A stretch of DNA of 64,000 bases from DASQMT01 sp963827335 (GTDB taxonomy: Bacteria > Actinomycetota > Thermoleophilia > Solirubrobacterales > Solirubrobacteraceae), in the NCBI GenBank assembly GCA_963827335.1, contig CAWHAP010000007.1, positions 248,001 through 312,000 of the forward strand. Direction: 5' to 3'. The notes under the pieces were generated by a model. The model searched no databases. It had not been told where the DNA came from and was given only the letters and a program-made list of their open reading frames with translations. How positions within the stretch are numbered: position 1 is the first letter of the stretch; every line of letters begins with the position of its first letter. A program made the translations under genes and the position numbers. This document shows, in pieces, positions 42,608 through 49,986 of this stretch.

Positions 42608-42960
42608 TCGCGAGCCCGTCGACCATCGAGGCGGCGGGGACGATGCCCAAGGTGATCGAGGAGTTCGTCGGCCGCGTCAACACCGGCGAGGAGCGCTTGA
42701 GCCTCGCGCGGATGACCTCGCCGGCCGGCTGGGTCGAGCCCGGGCAGCGCCCGGAGTTCGACGAGTGGACGCTCGTCCTCGACGGCTGCCTGCACGTCGA
42801 GCACGAGGGCGGAGCGCTCGACGTGCGCGCCGGCCAGGCCGTGCTCGTGCGCGGCGGTGAGTGGGTCCGGTACTCCTCCCCGGAGGCCGGCGGGGCCTCC
42901 TACGTGGCCGTCTGCCTGCCCGCTTTCGGACCCGAGACGGTGCACAGGGACGAAGGCTAG
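42595..42960 (+). CDS. Small cupin-like protein (ethanolamine-utilisation EutQ-like fold)
   Basis: The protein is 121 residues long. The cupin barrel is visible as EFDEWTLVLDGCLHVEHEGG, then VRAGQAVLVRGGEWVRYSSPE. The HxH metal ligands of classical cupins are replaced by E-x-DEW, a pattern common in small cupin_2 or EutQ-like proteins. No enzymatic role can be assigned. The ATG follows TAGCAT by 7 nt, and the start overlaps the preceding membrane protein by 13 bases. It is followed by the cold-shock gene leader. Confidence 0.75.
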   Translation: MPELIASPSTIEAAGTMPKVIEEFVGRVNTGEERLSLARMTSPAGWVEPGQRPEFDEWTLVLDGCLHVEHEGGALDVRAGQAVLVRGGEWVRYSSPEAGGASYVAVCLPAFGPETVHRDEG

Positions 42961-43001
42961 ATGCGTCCTCACGGGCGCGAGCCGCGGAATCGAGCATCTA
43001 G

Positions 43002-43118
43002 TACCATCTGTGTCGTCAAGCCGGGTCACCCGGCATCCACGCAGTGCCAGCGTCCGCAGTTGTTGCACCAGCACCTCCAGCGTTTCGCAGCACGCAACTC
43101 CCATGGAGGGCAGCAACA
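43002..43118 (+). promoter_or_regulatory. Cold-shock gene promoter and long 5' leader
   Basis: TACCAT at 43002-43007 is a likely -10 box, which would give a leader of about 105 bases. The leader has a hairpin at 43020-43034 (GCCGGG, loop TCA, CCCGGC). The GGAGGG ribosome site at 43105-43110 can pair with the CTCC just before it. Long structured leaders are typical of cspA-type thermosensing mRNAs; the sensing role here is inference. Confidence 0.45.
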
Positions 43119-43322
43119 ATGGCGACCGGAACCGTGAAGTGGTTCAGCGACGAGAAGGGCTTCGGCTTCATCACGCCGGACGACCAGGGCAAGGACCTGT
43201 TCGTCCACCACTCCAACATCCAGGGCAGCGGCTTCAAGACGCTGGCCGAGGGCGCGAAGGTCTCGTACGACGCCGAGCAGGGCCCCAAGGGCCCGAACGC
43301 GGCGAACGTCCAGCCGATCTAG
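43119..43322 (+). CDS. Cold-shock protein, CspA family
   Basis: This 67-residue single cold-shock domain has the RNP1 motif KGFGFITPD and the RNP2 motif LFVHHSNI. It binds single-stranded RNA and DNA and acts as an RNA chaperone. The start MATGTVKWF is fixed by the family and by GGAGGG 8 nt upstream; the longer in-frame start at 43044 is rejected. Unlike most genes here it has a long leader and a strong ribosome site. It ends in a perfect hairpin terminator 26 bases after the stop. Confidence 0.97.
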   Translation: MATGTVKWFSDEKGFGFITPDDQGKDLFVHHSNIQGSGFKTLAEGAKVSYDAEQGPKGPNAANVQPI

Positions 43323-43348
43323 CCCCACTCCGCTTTCGCAGCACCGAG

Positions 43349-43372
43349 ACGGCCCGCCACACGGCGGGCCGT
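43349..43372 (+). terminator. Rho-independent-type terminator after csp
   Basis: A perfect 10-bp stem (ACGGCCCGCC / GGCGGGCCGT) with the loop ACAC is followed by TTCGCGTT. The T-tract is short, as is common in high-GC genomes. Confidence 0.8.
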
Positions 43373-43513
43373 TTCGCGTTCTGGGCTCGGCCGTGGCCTT
43401 GGCTGCCGTGGCGCGCGAATGGCGGGCCCGGCGAACGTCAACACCTCGCATTGAGGAGGCGGGTCCGTTGGGCGGGCGATTCGCGAGGCGTGGAAGCGCT
43501 TCCACCTCCATCC

Positions 43514-43552
43514 GTGGCGACTTGATCTCGCTATCCGAGATCAAAGCGCCAC
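43514..43552. repeat. 39-nt hairpin H1 of the nested element
   Basis: The sequence begins GTGGCG and ends CGCCAC, with an inner stem CTTGATCTCG/CGAGATCAAAG and the loop CTATC. It has the same length and layout as H2. Confidence 0.75.
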
Positions 43553-43627
43553 GCGTGACGAACCCGCCCCGCCATCCGGGTCTAGACCGTCACGCGACGC
43601 GTTGGTCTCTCGCAGAGCGAGGGAACC
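43553..43627. repeat. Two central stems of the nested element
   Basis: GCGTGACG (43553-43560) pairs perfectly with CGTCACGC (43588-43595) around an inner ACCCG/CGGGT pair. A second stem, 43604-43627, pairs GGT and CTCGC with GCGAG and ACC around AGA. Confidence 0.55.
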
Positions 43628-43636
43628 TCGTCGAAT

Positions 43637-43675
43637 GTTGCGTCTCGATCCCGCTATGCGGGATCAACGCGCAAC
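43637..43675. repeat. 39-nt hairpin H2 of the nested element
   Basis: The sequence begins GTTGCG and ends CGCAAC, with the inner stem GATCCCGC/GCGGGATC around TAT. Relative to H1, paired positions differ in matched fashion (G-C to T-A in the outer stem, T-A to C-G in the inner stem). Confidence 0.75.
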
Positions 43676-43772
43676 AAGGCCGCCTGGAAGCGCTCCCACG
43701 CCCCTCGAACCGCCACTCCAACTGACCCGCCTCCTCAATGCCGGTGTTGACGTTCGCCGGGCCTGCAGCCCC

Positions 43773-44753
43773 CTAGGCGAGCGGCAGGCCGACCTTCGGC
43801 GGGAACCGGCGCAGCGCCGGGATCCGCGGCAGGTCGCGGGCGCGGCGCCGGCGGTTGAGCTCGCGCCGGAGCACCTCGAGCGCCGGGCGCGCGCGGCCGC
43901 TCGCGGCGACGAGCCCCGAGTCCCATGTGATGAACCGCGGGTCGGCGTTCCAGTGGTAGAGGTAGACGCGCTTGATCCGCGGGCTCTGGCGGGCGACCGC
44001 GAACGTGCGCGCGACGGCCTTCGCGGCCCGCCGCTCGCCGGCGCGGCCGCCGCGGTAGCGCGTGGAGAAGCGGACGATGCCGCCGGCCTCCGTGAGCCAC
44101 ACGTCGCCCTTCACGGCGCGCAGGAGCTGGGCGGTCGCGGTCTGGCGCAGCGGGCGGAAGTGGTTCGCGTCGGAGTAGCTGTGCAGCCCCCAGACGCGCG
44201 GGCGCTTCGCGTAGCGCTTGAAGGTCGCCACCCACGGCAGCATGTTGGACGAGTCGAGCACGTCGGCGGCCACGATCGTGCAGCCGCGGCACTCCTCGCG
44301 CATCACGTTGTAGAACCGCGCCGCCCTGCGCGGCCGCTCGTAGAGCGGCTGGGACTTGTGGTTGGCCTCGTTCCACGCGCCCATCGTGGTGACCCACGGG
44401 TAGCGGGCGCGGAGCTTGCGCACGACACGCCGGTACTGGCCGACCGTCGGCAGGCGGGTGGCGGAGCGCGAGTGCTGGTTGATGGTCACGAGCACGTCGG
44501 CGCCACGGGCGTGCGCGGTCGTCATCCACTGGTCGTAGCGGCTGAAGTCGCCGGCGAGGACGCGGTCGTAGTAGACGAGCAGGCGCACCTGGCCGATGCC
44601 GAGCTGCTCGAAGCGCTGGTCCTGCCACAGGCCGGTCTTCTGGTCGCTCATGCCGATGGTGAAGGCCTGGGCGGCCGCGGGGAGCGCCAGGCAGGCGCCC
44701 AGGACCAGGGTCGGCAGGAGGAGGCGGCGGAGAAGGGTCACGGTCGAGGTCAT
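43773..44753 (-). CDS. Exported TIM-barrel glycoside-hydrolase-like protein
   Basis: The protein is 326 residues long. A signal peptide covers about 1-30 and ends LPAAAQA. The mature part reads as a clan GH-A barrel: the putative acid/base is E129 in GAWNEANH, and the putative nucleophile is E222 in WLTEAGG. YLYHWNADP and a basic C-terminal tail follow. Proteins of this type cleave plant or bacterial polysaccharides, but I cannot name the GH family. It is the last of three minus-strand genes for exported proteins (43773-47622) and ends against the nested palindromic element. Confidence 0.78.
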   Translation of the reverse strand: MTSTVTLLRRLLLPTLVLGACLALPAAAQAFTIGMSDQKTGLWQDQRFEQLGIGQVRLLVYYDRVLAGDFSRYDQWMTTAHARGADVLVTINQHSRSATRLPTVGQYRRVVRKLRARYPWVTTMGAWNEANHKSQPLYERPRRAARFYNVMREECRGCTIVAADVLDSSNMLPWVATFKRYAKRPRVWGLHSYSDANHFRPLRQTATAQLLRAVKGDVWLTEAGGIVRFSTRYRGGRAGERRAAKAVARTFAVARQSPRIKRVYLYHWNADPRFITWDSGLVAASGRARPALEVLRRELNRRRRARDLPRIPALRRFPPKVGLPLA

Positions 44754-44839
44754 CGGCGGGAGTCGGGTCGGGGAGCAGCGTGTCCACCCAGGACGTCCGC
44801 GCGCCGGCGTCGCTTCCCCGGGGGCCACCGGCGCGGCGC

Positions 44840-46627
44840 TCAGGGGGTGACCCGCACCGCGAACACGCCCGAGCGCGGCGCGGTCAGGACGGCGGCCAGC
44901 GCGTCGAGCTGCTCGACCGGGCCCGCGTGGAAGCCCGGCACGCGGCGCACGCGGATACGGCGGTCGAAGCGCCACCGCGCGCCGGCGGCCGTGAGCGAGC
45001 GGCGCGCCGCCCCTCCGGTGCCGGCGGCGGTCCAGGCGAGCATCCGGAAGCGGTCGCCGTGCCGCGCGCCGCGCAGCGACAGCACCGCGCCGTGGCGGCT
45101 GAGCCGCCAGACGATCCGCACGCGCCGGATCACCCTCCGGTTCACGACGTAGCCGGCGTTGACGCTGATCCGCCCGCCCTGCACGCGCAGGCCGAAGCCC
45201 GTCGGCCGGATCGGCCGGCCGAGGTGCATGAGCGCGGGTCCGCCGCTGTCGGGCGTGACCAGGGTGAGCGGCCGCGGCGCGAGCAGGTCCACCCACCCGA
45301 GCGGGGTGCGGCGCTTGAGCGCGAGCCAGCCGAAGTCCTGGCGCAGGTCGCCCGGGTTCGTCGCCGTCTTGTGCACGGCGAGCCAGACGCGTCCGCTCGC
45401 CAGCACGCCGAGCCCGGTGGCGTGCTCGTCCTGCACGCTGAGCCGCCCGTCGGCCGCCGGCGCGCCGAGCGGGACGGCGGCGATCGGGCCGAGCGCGTCC
45501 AGCGCCGCGTTGAGCCCGAACAGCGTCAGGCCGTTGTAGGCGATCGTGTGGGCGTAGGCGTCGATGCCCTCCGCCGTCGCGCGCAACGCGGCGCCCGGCA
45601 CCAGCTGCAGGCCCTGCGGGCCGGGATAGAGCGCACGGAGCCGGTCGATCGCCCGCTTGGCGGCGCCGAGGTACCGCGCGGCCCGCTTGGGGTGCAGCGC
45701 GGCCTCGTCGCGCGCGCCGCCGGCGAGCGCCGCCGCGGTGAGCGCCGGCACCCACACCTGCGCCTGGCCGCGCCCGAGGTAGCTCGCGTCGCCGTCGGGG
45801 GCGACGAGCACCGACAGCGCGTCCAGCGCCTCGCGCCGGGCGCGCAGCACGGCGGGCGAGGCCGCCGGACCGAGCTGCGCGACCGCCTCGCCGAGCATGA
45901 ACGTGGAGAGCGCGTGGTAGGCGAGCGGATCCTCGGGCGGGTCGCTGAGGACGGTTCCGCCGATCGGGCCGCCGTCGATCAGCGCGCGGACGGCGTGGTC
46001 GACCACCTGCGGGATGCGCTGGTTCACGACGGCCGCGGCCGTCGCGCGCGCGACGGCCGGGTTGCCGAGCCGCGCCGCCGGGTCGGGCGAGGCCACGCCG
46101 GCGCCGGTGATCGCGAGCACGGCGAGCGCGTCGACGAGCTTGAGGTTGGAGTAGCAGCGCGGCCGCAGCAGGCAGCGGCGCCCGTTGGTCGGGATGCCGT
46201 AGCGGCCGAGGTACCCGGCGAGCTGCGTGCGGCGGGCGGCGGAGAGCGTCAGCCCGCGGTAGGCGTACGCCGCGCCGATCATGTCGAAGGCGCTCGCCCG
46301 CGCCGGGTCGATGATCTCCGGCCACGCGCGGTCGGCGACGCGCAGGAGCGCCGGATCGCCGGCGCGCTCGCCGGTGCGCTGGATGGCGTAGACGAGCATC
46401 GGCGGCACGAACGCCCCGTGCCCGCGCGCCAGGTCGGCGGGGAACGGGTTGCCGAACTGCCCGTTGGCGTCGAGCTGCGCCGGCCACTGGCGCGCCGTGG
46501 CGTCCGCGAGCGCGGCGATCTCGCCCGCCAGCGTGCCGGCGGTCGGGACCTGCGCGGCGGCCGTGGCGGGCGCAGCGGCCGCGAGGAGCGGCACGAGCAC
46601 GCACAGGAGAAGGCGGCGGGGTCGCAC
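44840..46627 (-). CDS. Exported helical-toroid-like protein, function unknown
   Basis: The protein is 595 residues long. A signal peptide covers about 1-25 (LLLCVLVPLLAAAAPATAAAQ). Residues of about 30-390 are helix-rich with repeated aromatic and alanine blocks (AYAYRGLTLSAARRTQL, AYHALSTFMLGEAVAQL, YAHTIAYNGLTLFGL), compatible with an (alpha/alpha) toroid as in polysaccharide lyases and heparinases. Residues of about 400-595 are beta-rich. No catalytic residues can be assigned. The GTG at 46627 is chosen because TAGGTT lies 10 nt upstream; a TTG at 46639 is also in frame. Its exported neighbours suggest action on extracellular polymer. Confidence 0.6.
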   Translation of the reverse strand: MRPRRLLLCVLVPLLAAAAPATAAAQVPTAGTLAGEIAALADATARQWPAQLDANGQFGNPFPADLARGHGAFVPPMLVYAIQRTGERAGDPALLRVADRAWPEIIDPARASAFDMIGAAYAYRGLTLSAARRTQLAGYLGRYGIPTNGRRCLLRPRCYSNLKLVDALAVLAITGAGVASPDPAARLGNPAVARATAAAVVNQRIPQVVDHAVRALIDGGPIGGTVLSDPPEDPLAYHALSTFMLGEAVAQLGPAASPAVLRARREALDALSVLVAPDGDASYLGRGQAQVWVPALTAAALAGGARDEAALHPKRAARYLGAAKRAIDRLRALYPGPQGLQLVPGAALRATAEGIDAYAHTIAYNGLTLFGLNAALDALGPIAAVPLGAPAADGRLSVQDEHATGLGVLASGRVWLAVHKTATNPGDLRQDFGWLALKRRTPLGWVDLLAPRPLTLVTPDSGGPALMHLGRPIRPTGFGLRVQGGRISVNAGYVVNRRVIRRVRIVWRLSRHGAVLSLRGARHGDRFRMLAWTAAGTGGAARRSLTAAGARWRFDRRIRVRRVPGFHAGPVEQLDALAAVLTAPRSGVFAVRVTP

Positions 46628-46637
46628 GAAGGCGTGC

Positions 46638-46643
46638 AACCTA
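46638..46643 (-). promoter_or_regulatory. -10-like TAGGTT
   Basis: TAGGTT on the minus strand ends 10 nt before the GTG at 46627. Confidence 0.45.
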
Positions 46644-46686
46644 GCGGGTGGCCACGGCGCCTCAGTGCACGAAGACGGCGCCGCGC

Positions 46687-47622
46687 CTAGTACACGAAGG
46701 CGACGCCGCCGTCGGCGATCGTGTCGATCGCGACGCGCCGCTCGGTCACGACGCCCAGCTCGGGCGCGTGCATCTCGGAGACGACGAAGAAGTCGTCGCC
46801 GACGGACTCGACGTAGGCGATGTGGCCGACGGAGCCGGAGCCCCCCACGCCGGGATCCCACGTGACGAGCGCGCCGGCGCGCGGGGTGGTGCCGGTGGGC
46901 AGGCCGTAGGCGGCGGCGGTCTCGTCCCAGTGGCCGCCGCTCCAGCGGACGCGCGGGGTGGCGCGGCCGAGCAGCTCGGCGGTCCACTTGGCGATCGTCA
47001 CGCGCTGGGCGACGTCGGGGCGCTTGCGGTCGGCCCAGTCGGTGCACTCGCCGGAGCGCCAGAGGTCGTCGTGCTCCCCGGCCTTCTCGGCCCACAGGGT
47101 CTGCGCCTCGGCGTAGGCGGCGGTCTCCGCGGGCGACATCGGCACGCCGGGCGGCGGCCCGGCCGGGCCGAGCGGGCCGACGGCGGAGCCGGGGGCGACG
47201 GCGCCGCCGGGCGCGGCGGGGGCCTCGGGGAAGGCGATGCCCTCGATCGGGCCGGCCACGAGGCGGCGCGTCGTGCGGGTGCGCGGACGGGACGGCCGGG
47301 CGACCCGGAGCGAGACGGTCTGGGGCGCGGCCGGCGCGCAGGTGATGGTGACGCGGGCGACGCGGGCACGGGTGCGGCGGGCGACGCGGAAGCGGAAGGA
47401 GACGGAGCTGGCCCCGTGGGCGGCGACCGTCGCCGTGCGGCGGCGGAGCGTCAGCGTGCAGGACGGGACGGCCTCGACCGCGACGGTGATCTGCGCGGTC
47501 GCGCCGGGCGTGACGACGACGGAGTCGTCGGCGACGCGGGCGACGGGCGCGGCCTGCGCGGCGGCGGGGAGGGCGAGTCCGGCGATGACAGCGGTGAGAC
47601 CGAGGCAGCGGGGGGTCGGCAT
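46687..47622 (-). CDS. Exported CHAP-domain peptidase/amidase
   Basis: The protein is 311 residues long. A signal peptide covers about 1-25 (LTAVIAGLALPAAAQA). A beta-rich region (26-120) is followed by a proline-rich linker and then a CHAP domain from about 165. Catalytic Cys193 lies in SGECTDWAD and His267 in GSVGHIAYVE. CHAP enzymes cut peptidoglycan cross-links or stems. The ATG at 47622 is fixed by the signal peptide and a GAGG element 5 bases upstream; the longer frame to 47688 is rejected. A cell-wall remodelling role is likely. Confidence 0.85.
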   Translation of the reverse strand: MPTPRCLGLTAVIAGLALPAAAQAAPVARVADDSVVVTPGATAQITVAVEAVPSCTLTLRRRTATVAAHGASSVSFRFRVARRTRARVARVTITCAPAAPQTVSLRVARPSRPRTRTTRRLVAGPIEGIAFPEAPAAPGGAVAPGSAVGPLGPAGPPPGVPMSPAETAAYAEAQTLWAEKAGEHDDLWRSGECTDWADRKRPDVAQRVTIAKWTAELLGRATPRVRWSGGHWDETAAAYGLPTGTTPRAGALVTWDPGVGGSGSVGHIAYVESVGDDFFVVSEMHAPELGVVTERRVAIDTIADGGVAFVY

Positions 47623-47806
47623 CTTGCCTCTGGGTTCGGCGCTCGGCCGGGGCGACTTGAGCCGCGATTCCCTGCCGCTCCCCCACATGGGGGAAGGCCC
47701 CGGTTCAGTCCGTCAGCGTGCGGTCGATGGCACCGCGCGCCCTCCCCCGGACCGGGGAGCCGGGGCTTGACGACCCGCCCTCCGCGGCCCGGCGAGCCGC
47801 GCGGCT

Positions 47807-47812
47807 TATCGT
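47807..47812 (+). promoter_or_regulatory. -10-like TATCGT for leaderless start
   Basis: TATCGT lies exactly 7 nt before the ATG at 47820. Confidence 0.45.
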
Positions 47813-47819
47813 GTCTCGC

Positions 47820-49220
47820 ATGCTGCCCGACCGCCAGACACGCGCCGGCGCGTATCAGCGGCTCGTGGAGCTGATCGAGCGCCACTGGGAGGAGGTGGAT
47901 CGGCTGCCCGTGGCCCCCCGGGCGAGCTACGAGGAGCTCGAGGAGCGCGTCGCGGCGTTCGACTTCGCGGATCCCGTGGCGCTCGAGCCGCTCGTGGACG
48001 AATGCGCCGCGTTGCTCCGCGAGGGGATCGTGCACACGGCGCATCCGCGCTACTTCGGTCTCTTCAATCCCACCCCGACGTTCGCCGGGGTCCTGGCGGA
48101 CGCGCTGGTGGCGGCGTTCAACCCACAGCTCGCCGCCACGTCGCACGCTCCGGCGGCCGTCGCGATCGAGCGCCGCGCGCTCTCGTTCCTCGCGGACCGC
48201 CTCGGGCTGCCGGATGCGCTCGGCAGCTTCACGACCGGCGGGGCGGAGGCGAACCTGACCGGCGTGCTCGTGGCCCTGGAGCATCGCTTCCCGGACGTCA
48301 CCGAGCACGGCGTCGTCAGCATCGGCGCGCAGCCGACGCTCTACGCATCGGCCGAGACGCATCACTCGCTGGCCAAGATCACGCGCATGACGGGTCTCGG
48401 CCAGCAAGCCCTGCGGCTGATCCCCACCACCGACGGTCTCACGCTCGATGTCGCCGCGCTGCGCGCGGGCATCCTGCGCGATCGCGCGGCCGGGCAGCGG
48501 CCGTTCCTCGTGGTCGCCACGGCCGGCAGCACCGCCGCCGGCGTGATCGACCCGCTGTCCGCGATCGCCGATCTGTGCCGTGCGGTCGAGGTCGACCTGC
48601 ACGTCGACGCCGCGTGGGGCGGCGCGGCGTGCCTGTCGCCGCGGATGCGGCCCGTGCTCGACGGGATCGAACGGGCCGACTCGGTCACGATCGACGCGCA
48701 CAAGTGGCTGTCGGCCCCCATGGGGGCCGGCATGTTCTTCACGCGCCACACAGGCCCGCTGGCGCGCGCGTTCTCGATCGCGACGAGCTACATGCCCAGC
48801 GCGGAGACCTCCGACCCCTACCTCAGCAGCGCGCAGTGGTCGCGCCGGCTGATCGGGCTGAAGGTCTTCATGTCCCTCGCCGCCGCCGGTGCGGACGGCT
48901 ACGCAGCGCAGATCGAGCACGACTGCGACCTCGGCGACCAGCTGCGCGCGCTGCTCCGCGAGGACGGCTGGCGGATCGTCAACGAGACGCCGCTCCCACT
49001 CGTCTGCTTCACGCCCGGCGACGACGACGACTCGGGCGATCGCCTCGAGGCGATCGCCCGGCACGTCGAAGCCGGTGGGGTGGCGTGGATCTCCGTCGCC
49101 CGACTCGCCGGCCGGGCCGCGCTCAGGGCATGCATCACGAGCTACCGCTCGACCACGGACGACCTGCAGGCACTCCGCACCGAGCTCGATGCCGCCCGGG
49201 CGCTCCACCCCCCGGCCTGA
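47820..49220 (+). CDS. PLP-dependent group II decarboxylase
   Basis: The protein is 466 residues long. FGLFNPTPTF and the FTTGGAEANLTG loop bind PLP phosphate. The PLP base stacker is in SAETHHSL and the aspartate in HVDAAWGGA. The Schiff-base lysine is K295 in IDAHKWLSAP. This pattern belongs to the aromatic-amino-acid/glutamate/DABA decarboxylase family. The substrate cannot be fixed from sequence; tryptophan, tyrosine, glutamate or diaminobutyrate are all possible. The ATG at 47820 follows TATCGT by 7 nt. It is transcribed alone. Confidence 0.9.
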   Translation: MLPDRQTRAGAYQRLVELIERHWEEVDRLPVAPRASYEELEERVAAFDFADPVALEPLVDECAALLREGIVHTAHPRYFGLFNPTPTFAGVLADALVAAFNPQLAATSHAPAAVAIERRALSFLADRLGLPDALGSFTTGGAEANLTGVLVALEHRFPDVTEHGVVSIGAQPTLYASAETHHSLAKITRMTGLGQQALRLIPTTDGLTLDVAALRAGILRDRAAGQRPFLVVATAGSTAAGVIDPLSAIADLCRAVEVDLHVDAAWGGAACLSPRMRPVLDGIERADSVTIDAHKWLSAPMGAGMFFTRHTGPLARAFSIATSYMPSAETSDPYLSSAQWSRRLIGLKVFMSLAAAGADGYAAQIEHDCDLGDQLRALLREDGWRIVNETPLPLVCFTPGDDDDSGDRLEAIARHVEAGGVAWISVARLAGRAALRACITSYRSTTDDLQALRTELDAARALHPPA

Positions 49221-49383
49221 CCGCAGGCCCCGTAGGCGGCTGACGCCTTCATGACCTTCTCCCGCAAGCGCGGGAATACGCCGCCCGTCCTGCGGTCCCG
49301 TGGCTGAGGTCCTCTACTCGGCGACGCGCCGTTCCGGGGCCGCCGAGGCGGAGCCGGCGTTGCCGGTGACGAAAGGAGTCACC

Positions 49384-49920
49384 ATGAAGCGGGTCACCTT
49401 GGGTATCGCGGCGCTGACGCTGACGCTCGTCGCCGTGGTCTTCTCCGGCGCGTTCGCTGGGGCGGCCGCAACCCCGGACGGCGCGCGCGGGGGCCACCAC
49501 GCGCACGACTTCGACCGGTTCCTGCAGCGCTATGAGGCCGCCAACACGGCGCTCGTCAACGGCGACCCCACACCCTGGCTGTCGATCACCGCCGAGAAGG
49601 ATCCGGCGTCGATCTTCGGCGGCTTCGGTGGCCTGGGCGAGTCGGGGGTCGCGACGGTCCGTCAGCGCTACCTGCTCGCAGCGGGTGCGTTCCGCGACAA
49701 CGGCGCCGAGGTGGACTTCGACTACCTCGTCAAGGACGTGCGGGGCCGGCTGGCGTACACGGTCGCGGTCGAGCGCGCCGACGTCCTCTACGCCGGACAC
49801 ACCGCTCCGCAGCCGCAGGTCCTGCGGGCGACCATGATCTTCCGCTTCGACCGTGGCGGCTGGAAGATCGTCCACCGGCACGCGGACACGATGATCGACC
49901 TGCAACTGCCTCGGTCCTAG
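49384..49920 (+). CDS. Secreted SnoaL/NTF2-like protein
   Basis: The protein is 178 residues long. A signal peptide covers about 1-29 (LGIAALTLTLVAVVFSGAFAG), followed by a His/Asp-rich start to the mature part. Residues of about 50-178 fit the NTF2-like cone: FLQRYEAANTALVNGDPTPW, FRFDRGGWKIVHRHAD. Such domains bind small ligands or act as isomerases or hydrolases; no activity can be stated here. The start is set by a strong AAAGGAG 5 nt upstream, unlike the leaderless genes around it. The upstream 163 bases hold no gene. A 12-bp hairpin follows the stop. Confidence 0.8.
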   Translation: MKRVTLGIAALTLTLVAVVFSGAFAGAAATPDGARGGHHAHDFDRFLQRYEAANTALVNGDPTPWLSITAEKDPASIFGGFGGLGESGVATVRQRYLLAAGAFRDNGAEVDFDYLVKDVRGRLAYTVAVERADVLYAGHTAPQPQVLRATMIFRFDRGGWKIVHRHADTMIDLQLPRS

Positions 49921-49936
49921 TCGCGCCTCGGAACGA

Positions 49937-49964
49937 CCGAGGGCCGGCGGATGCCGGCCCTCGG
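49937..49964. terminator. Bidirectional hairpin between convergent genes
   Basis: A perfect 12-bp stem (CCGAGGGCCGGC / GCCGGCCCTCGG) with the loop GGAT lies between the SnoaL-like gene and the end of nrdJ. It has no T-tract, but its place between convergent stops supports termination on both strands. Confidence 0.7.
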
Positions 49965-49986
49965 GTCCCGCTCGGTGCCGCGGCGG

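Larger units (their letters stand above)
43425..43763. repeat. 339-bp nested palindromic element in a 450-bp gene-free gap
   Basis: The gap 43323-43772 between csp and the next gene holds the csp terminator and then this element. Its arms, 43425-43504 and 43685-43763, are inverted copies. The first 21 bp match perfectly, then comes a one-base indel, 18 perfect bp, and 39 positions with 8 differences. The 180-bp core contains two 39-nt hairpins of like design and two smaller stems. No open frame in it looks like protein. It could be a MITE- or REP-like mobile repeat, or a structured RNA. Confidence 0.75.

Noticed and set aside
43581..43586. TCTAGA within the nested element as a promoter
   Set aside because: No start codon with a sensible frame follows it, and it forms part of a stem-loop core.
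49221..49383. ECF-sigma-type promoter (GGAATA followed by a GTC-like -10) before the SnoaL-like gene
   Set aside because: A GGAATA occurs near 49271, but the -10 part and spacing are not convincing. Nothing else is supportable in this 163-base gap.
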